Below, in pieces: positions 60,011-64,000 of a stretch of 64,000 nt of DNA. The position numbers and the translations under genes are program-made. The stretch lies in contig NZ_VSST01000013.1 in the NCBI RefSeq assembly GCF_019402665.1, forward strand, positions 1 to 64,000. Reading direction: 5' to 3'. The DNA comes from Bradyrhizobium canariense. GTDB lineage: Bacteria; Pseudomonadota; Alphaproteobacteria; Rhizobiales; Xanthobacteraceae. Position 1 is the first letter of the stretch, and every line of letters begins with the position of its first letter. The notes beneath the pieces were generated by a model. It did no database searches, was not told where the DNA came from, and was given only the letters and a program-made list of their open reading frames with translations.

Positions 60011-60544
60011 TTACGAATCGCTTTGCCGGCACACCGAGCTGTACAGCACTTCGACGGGACGGAAACGCACCAATTCCACGCGATCGAGAAAGCCGGTGGT
60101 TGGTTCCCAGCTTGATAGGAGAGCCATGAGAGCCGGCCCCGGGTCGGGCAAAGCTGCCGATAACGTCACGTGCGGCACCCAAGCTCCCGGTCGATAATGC
60201 GCATCAACTTTAAGATCGGGAAGTGCGGTTTGTATGGCCTGATGCCGCGCAAGCAAATCGCGCGTCACGATCGGCACGGCCCATAGAACGGTGCCGTTAC
60301 CCGGGAAAGCCCCCAATCCGCTCAAGCTCATCGGGAGGGCCTCCCAATTTCGAGAGGTATCTTCTAGCGCGGTGTGTAGCCTCTTGAGGGGGGTCTCGTC
60401 CGGGTAGATCGCCAGGGTAATATGCGGCGCGTACCCAAGTTGGTAGCGATCGGCATCGATTCCGCTGGTCGCAAGCTTGCGCCACATTGCCTCGATAGGA
60501 ACAGCGCTGATGGGGTCTAAGCAGAGTGTAATGGCGAACGGCAT
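60011..60544 (-). CDS. thpR: 2'-5' RNA ligase/cyclic phosphodiesterase family protein
   Basis: A 177-residue protein of the 2H phosphoesterase class. Two His-x-Thr motifs, PHITLAIY (about 40-47) and PHVTLSAAL (about 124-132), form the active site. Members open 2',3'-cyclic phosphates or join 2'-5' RNA ends. Which substrate this one uses is not evident. It is the first minus-strand gene in a stretch of lower GC. The start ATG at 60544 has no strong ribosome site. Confidence 0.8.
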   Translation of the reverse strand: MPFAITLCLDPISAVPIEAMWRKLATSGIDADRYQLGYAPHITLAIYPDETPLKRLHTALEDTSRNWEALPMSLSGLGAFPGNGTVLWAVPIVTRDLLARHQAIQTALPDLKVDAHYRPGAWVPHVTLSAALPDPGPALMALLSSWEPTTGFLDRVELVRFRPVEVLYSSVCRQSDS

Positions 60545-60666
60545 GGGCGCAATACTAACAGCGCCTAGGCGCGCACAGCAACTCGCTCAGTGCTCGCCCA
60601 ATTCTGTATCCATCTGGCCGCTGCTTTCCCGACACGTCCCCAAGCACATCGGAGGGCCAATGACAC

Positions 60667-61113
60667 CTACGGCCGCACTTCGAAGTAAGTCTTGCCGCCT
60701 CGTTCGAATCCTGCTCGCTCGTAGAAGCGCAGGGTCGTCTCACGCTTGGACCCCGTCGCCAAGTGGACCTTATAGCAGTCGGCCTGCGATGCAATCTCAA
60801 GCGCATAGGTGAGAACCCGTCGCCCGAGCCCTGATTTGCGATGGTCGGCGTGGGTGACTACATTCTCAATGACGCCATATGATCGGCCGCTCCGAGACAG
60901 ATTGGGCACAATTGCGAGCGTACACGACGATAGAAGCTTTTCACCTGCTTGCACCACGATCACAGTCATAAACCCCGATGAAAGCAGATTGGACCAGACG
61001 CGCTCAGCCGTAGCTGGCTCCAGTTGAGCTTCGTGCGGATGGAGGTGCCCGTAAAGGTTCAGAACTTCCGAGAGATCGTGTTCTGTTGCACGACGGATAA
61101 TGGCTTCTTTCAT
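60667..61113 (-). CDS. GNAT family acetyltransferase
   Basis: A 148-residue acetyltransferase: IRRATEHDLSEVLNLYGHL start, the acetyl-CoA segment VVTHADHRKSGLGRRVLTYAL (core HRKSGLGRRVL, about 91-101) and the final FYERAGFERGGKTYF block typical of small stand-alone GNAT enzymes. Substrate unknown. GC is lower than in the main part of the window. It has no cotranscribed partner: the neighbour at 60544 is 120 bp away on the same strand. Confidence 0.85.
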   Translation of the reverse strand: MKEAIIRRATEHDLSEVLNLYGHLHPHEAQLEPATAERVWSNLLSSGFMTVIVVQAGEKLLSSCTLAIVPNLSRSGRSYGVIENVVTHADHRKSGLGRRVLTYALEIASQADCYKVHLATGSKRETTLRFYERAGFERGGKTYFEVRP

Positions 61114-61261
61114 GTGCTAGTCCCTTGGATCAATACGAATGGGGCTTCATGCGGCAAAGAATACCAGATGGGGTGCCAAGGGCGAACGCTGAGGCGCAGA
61201 CGCGCGGGACGCCGAGTTCTGCCGCCGACTGTCGCAAAACGACGATTGCGCGTAGCATCGA

Positions 61262-61963
61262 ATGTCGCTCTACTCCGTGACATCGCAAGACTGTTCCCAC
61301 TTGGACCTCGGCGTGACAGAGCTAATTATCTTTGATTCGGACGGCGTTTTGGTCGATAGCGAGACCATTGCGGTGACCGTCTTGGCCAAAGCAGCATCGG
61401 AGGAAGGAGCCGCGATTAGTGTGGAGGAGGCTATCCGGTCTTTCCGAGGGCTAAAGATGACGGATTGCGTACGAGCAATTGAGCGCCGGTTGGGTCGAGA
61501 CGTTCGTGAAACCTTCATTGACGACGTCAGACGAGCAACCGCATTTGCGTTTGATGCCGAACTGAAGCCGATCGACGGAATCCATGCGGCATTAGCTGAA
61601 ATTACCGATCCCATTTGTGTAGCGTCAAACGGGCCGATGGCGAAGCTCACGCACACACTGGGACTGGCGAAACTGCTGGGCCGCTTCGAGGGGCGCATAT
61701 TTAGCGCTTACGAGGTGGGTTCGTGGAAGCCAGATCCAGGCCTGTTCCTGCACGCGGCGCAAACGATGGGCGTTCACCCTTCACGCTGCATCGTCGTTGA
61801 GGACTCGGTGTCCGGAGTTCAGGCAGCAAAGGCCGCAGGGATGCGGGTCTTAGGTTTTACCGGCGGCGATCCGGAAACTGGACTGCAACTGGGAGCAATC
61901 TGCGGAAACCTTTTCCATCGAATGAGTGACCTTCCGGCTTTGCTGCAAGATCGTGTTGGATGA
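61262..61963 (+). CDS. HAD-family hydrolase (phosphatase/phosphomutase type)
   Basis: A 233-residue HAD-IA enzyme. Motif I is FDSDGVLVDSE with nucleophile and acid Asp, motif II Ser/Thr in CVASNGPM, motif III Lys in SWKPDPGLF and motif IV VVEDSVSGVQAA. The VDSE ending fits sugar phosphatase or beta-phosphoglucomutase relatives. Start is uncertain: the ATG at 61262 lacks a ribosome site, and a GTG at 61313 would begin just before motif I, as in most relatives. Lower GC than neighbours on the left. Confidence 0.85.
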   Translation: MSLYSVTSQDCSHLDLGVTELIIFDSDGVLVDSETIAVTVLAKAASEEGAAISVEEAIRSFRGLKMTDCVRAIERRLGRDVRETFIDDVRRATAFAFDAELKPIDGIHAALAEITDPICVASNGPMAKLTHTLGLAKLLGRFEGRIFSAYEVGSWKPDPGLFLHAAQTMGVHPSRCIVVEDSVSGVQAAKAAGMRVLGFTGGDPETGLQLGAICGNLFHRMSDLPALLQDRVG

Positions 61964-62093
61964 TCGCTAAATGGGCTACCTCCGGTATGGGTCAAAACCG
62001 GCCTCGAACCATGCCGCGATGGGTCAGCTAAGGGCCACCAGTATTTCTCTAATCGACAGCAGATCCGTCTTCGTTAGCCTGTAAGTCCGCGCG

Positions 62094-62878
62094 CTAACCT
62101 CCGCTATTGAGGAGGTGAAGGGCCTGTGTATGAAGACCGGCAGTTGCCGAAGCTAAGACCGGGCCACCCTCCTCAGCTCGCCCGCCATCGATCCGCGTCA
62201 CCACTCCCCCGCCTTTTCGATGATCGGGATCAACGCGACGATATCGTGGGGCTGCAGCGAAGGTTCGACGGCGAGGTCGATACGGCCAGCAGCGAGCATT
62301 GCCGTAGCATAGCATTCGCCCCCGTAGCGGGTCATCCGGACCGAAGCGGAAAGGCGATCAAAGCCCTGCTTGAGCTCACCATGATAGTGCTCAGGCGAAG
62401 TCGTATGCAGGATAGCCCGCGACAGGGTGCCGACGTCTCGCGTGGACAGTCGTTGGCGCTTGCCTGCACGTTCGCACCAGGCCCCATCGGAAGTGGCCCA
62501 GAAACGCTCACTCGTGAAGGGCTGGCTCATCATTCCCAGTTCGGCTCGGCCATCGACGGTGAGACCGATCAGCGTGCCCCAGACAGGAAGGCCGCAGATG
62601 AAGGGACGAGTCCCATCCACCGGGTCCAAGACCCAGCGGTAAGAGCCACTTCCGGTTAGACCGAATTCTTCGCCCAGAATGGCATGGTCGGGATATTCGG
62701 TTTCGATCACTGCTCGAATCGCAATCTCGGCTTCCCGGTCAGCCTCGGTCACCGGGTCAAAGTAAGCCTCCCCAGTTTTGGAATCGGCGGCAAGGTCGGT
62801 TCGGAAGCGCGGCAAGGTTTCGCGATCGGCGATATCTGCCAATCGATGAAGGAAATCGGCGCCCGGCAGTTTCGGCAT
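62094..62878 (-). pseudogene. Histidinol-phosphatase-type (inositol monophosphatase fold) gene with frameshift
   Basis: From the ATG at 62878 (GGAG 7 bp ahead) the frame encodes a HisN-like phosphatase with GEEFG, the metal motif DPVDGTRPFICG and WGTLIGL, through the late PHDIVALIPIIEKAG. There it stops prematurely at 62198. The expected continuation, GGVVTRIDGGR...HLLNSGG, is present in the next frame and runs to a stop at 62094. One G too few in the G-run at 62206-62210 explains the break. All catalytic motifs precede it, so a truncated, perhaps inactive enzyme results unless the sequence is in error. Confidence 0.8.
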
Positions 62879-63116
62879 CAAATATCTCCATTGCACGCTC
62901 AGCGCCATCGTATCCGGATGGCGTCGAACTACACCCTATAAACACGTATAAAACAGGACGGTGGTGATCTTGAAGGTCGGCGCCGGGACCCGCTAGACCA
63001 GGGTGAGACCAAACGAAAATGGCACCGTTAAGATGGGCTGCGATGTCTCAAACGGGTCAAAAGCCGCTATTGCACTTTGGGCGGATACGCCCGCTATGCG
63101 GCCAACAGCAGCCACG

Positions 63117-63344
63117 CTAAATCTCTTCGACCCGGAGCGGCACAACTGTCTCCGCTGCATGATTTCTCCCGGGCCAATTCCCCCAAACGACTTTAGCGTC
63201 GAAATTCCTACCGTGGCAGCGAACGTTTATCACATCGCCCACGATGGGCGCGGGCCCCTGAAAATAGTTCTCATCGCGACCAAACTCCTTCTCGGTCACA
63301 AGGTCTCCCGATTTCAGGAGAATTCGTTTGACCCAGTACGGCAC
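63117..63344 (-). CDS. Hypothetical small protein
   Basis: A 75-residue product starting with GTG at 63344, with AAAGGA about 8 bp ahead. It is well mixed in charge and hydrophobicity (PYWVKRILLKSGDLVTEKEF; VGDVINVRCHGR; AKVVWGNWPG), which looks like a small folded beta domain rather than random translation. I recognise no family. About 240 bp on its left and 260 bp on its right show no genes, only fragments of dispersed sequence around 63030-63100. Confidence 0.5.
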   Translation of the reverse strand: MPYWVKRILLKSGDLVTEKEFGRDENYFQGPAPIVGDVINVRCHGRNFDAKVVWGNWPGRNHAAETVVPLRVEEI

Positions 63345-63608
63345 GCCGCAATCCTTTTCTCAGCCACCAGCGTCCATAAATTCCCTCATATGAAGCACGC
63401 AGCGTGCCTGTCTGCACCGGTCAAACGGCGACTTCTAAATTTCCGGCGCAGTTGATCGACGCAAACAGAAGAACGGCCGGATCGCGAACGACAAAACAAT
63501 CCACCAAAAGCCAGACTTGAAGCCGTTCGAACCGGCTCGGCCGGGGGACCGCTCCGGGTCACAATCTGACCTGCGCAACCGTCCCGGAATATCGGCTTTG
63601 GTTGTGCG

Positions 63609-64000
63609 TCAGGGAAGCAGTCGCTCTTGCTTCGCCTGCCTGAACCACTTCCGGAACATGTCCTCGGTATCCATCATCTCGGTGAAGCCGGCGCGGTTGA
63701 TCTTCACGGTCGAGACGATCGAGGGCGGACCGGATTCAGTGTGGCCGTAGCGCAGGCTGTAATCGGCGTATTGGAATGAGAGGCCGACGAATTCCACTAG
63801 CGCTGGCGATGCAAGGTCGTGCTTGCGCCGCAGCGCATCCCAGGGGGCGACCCAGGATGGAGACTCCCTGGTGAGCGACAGCGGGACCGGCTTGCCCGGC
63901 TTCATCTCCAGCGCATCGGCGACCGCAGGCCAGATGTTCTCCCAGGTAAAGACGTCGCCATTGGTCACGTTGAAGGCTTCGTTGCGCGCGGCCTCGGCCT
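63609..64000 (-). CDS. SDR/NAD-dependent epimerase family protein, C-terminal part
   Basis: The window edge cuts this gene. The visible 130 or so residues form the C-terminal part of an extended SDR of the PRISE/progesterone reductase-like type: AFNVTNGDVFTWENIWP, WDALRRKHDL, LVEFVGLSFQYADYSLRYG and KINRAGFTEMMDTEDMFRKWF. A Val-Thr at the apparent start (GTG at 63968) belongs to the ongoing frame, so that is not the true start. High GC resumes here. Confidence 0.75.
   Translation of the reverse strand, partial: AEAARNEAFNVTNGDVFTWENIWPAVADALEMKPGKPVPLSLTRESPSWVAPWDALRRKHDLASPALVEFVGLSFQYADYSLRYGHTESGPPSIVSTVKINRAGFTEMMDTEDMFRKWFRQAKQERLLP

Noticed and set aside
60691-60720. GTTCGAATCC resembling a tRNA T-arm
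   Set aside because: It lies inside the GNAT coding sequence (FERAGFERG on the minus strand) and no acceptor or anticodon arms surround it.
62094-62315. Separate small gene at the end of the HisN-type frame
   Set aside because: Its second half is the expected C-terminus of the phosphatase in a shifted frame, so a frameshift explains it better.
63003-63455. Plus-strand 150-codon frame near the right edge
   Set aside because: Begins in degenerate dispersed sequence and overlaps antisense a better small gene at 63117-63344.
1-64000. CRISPR array, tRNA, rRNA, prophage or transposase
   Set aside because: No regularly spaced identical repeats, no cloverleaf with a GTTCGAATC arm outside coding sequence, and no integrase or transposase motifs were found on either strand.

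Overview
This is a 64 kb GC-rich chromosomal segment from an alphaproteobacterium, most likely Bradyrhizobium or a close relative. Supporting signs are a complete PhyR-NepR-EcfG general stress module, ornithine decarboxylase paired with homospermidine synthase, tandem DUF3551 proteins, TTT- and ABC-type orphan binding proteins, many acyl-CoA genes, and palindromic intergenic repeats of the kind scattered through Bradyrhizobium/Rhodopseudomonas genomes. I saw no rRNA, tRNA, CRISPR array, prophage or transposase. Genus is inferred from gene content, not from a database match.

Layout. 0-8.7 kb: an SPFH/NfeD membrane pair, ferrochelatase with an orphan binding protein, a MAPEG protein, and a coupled M3 peptidase - DUF1007 - NicO metal exporter unit. 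8.7-13.3 kb: a polyamine locus with a structured leader (speF-type RNA), ornithine decarboxylase, a GNAT enzyme, a RidA protein and homospermidine synthase. 13.3-20.5 kb: a small stress protein, an MgtC-like protein, and a zinc operon read leftwards from a Zur-type palindrome (His-rich membrane protein, znuC, znuB, znuA, CobW-type GTPase, WD40 protein), followed upstream by two half-size permease genes. 20.8-25.9 kb: Fe-type SOD, GNAT, MATE exporter, DUF2147, DUF3095 and a ribbon-helix-helix protein. 26.2-30.5 kb: a compact acyl carrier protein - AMP ligase - reductase cassette next to a FATP-type acyl-CoA synthetase. 30.8-39.3 kb: TTT binding protein, SGNH hydrolase, DUF3551 pair, orphan RND pump, HtpG.

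39.5-42.1 kb holds phyR divergent from nepR-ecfG. EcfG-type promoter sequences (GGAAC-N16/17-CGTT) sit at the right distance in front of sodB and of a small membrane-anchored protein elsewhere in the window, so this regulator probably controls genes seen here. 42.2-54.3 kb is an acyl-CoA catabolic locus: nitroreductase, three acyl-CoA dehydrogenases, a feruloyl-CoA-synthetase-like ligase, enoyl-CoA hydratase, SDR and TetR regulator on the minus strand, with thiolase and a second acyl-CoA ligase diverging. 54.3-59.9 kb carries an MGMT, two tandem alpha/beta hydrolases, and a GntR regulator with a perfect 20-bp palindrome ahead of an EctD-like dioxygenase and a SAF-domain oxidoreductase.

59.9-63.6 kb looks accessory. 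Base composition is visibly less GC-rich, the genes are short and unrelated (2'-5' RNA ligase type, GNAT, HAD), and a histidinol-phosphatase-type gene is broken by a one-base frameshift. The right edge cuts an SDR/epimerase-family gene.
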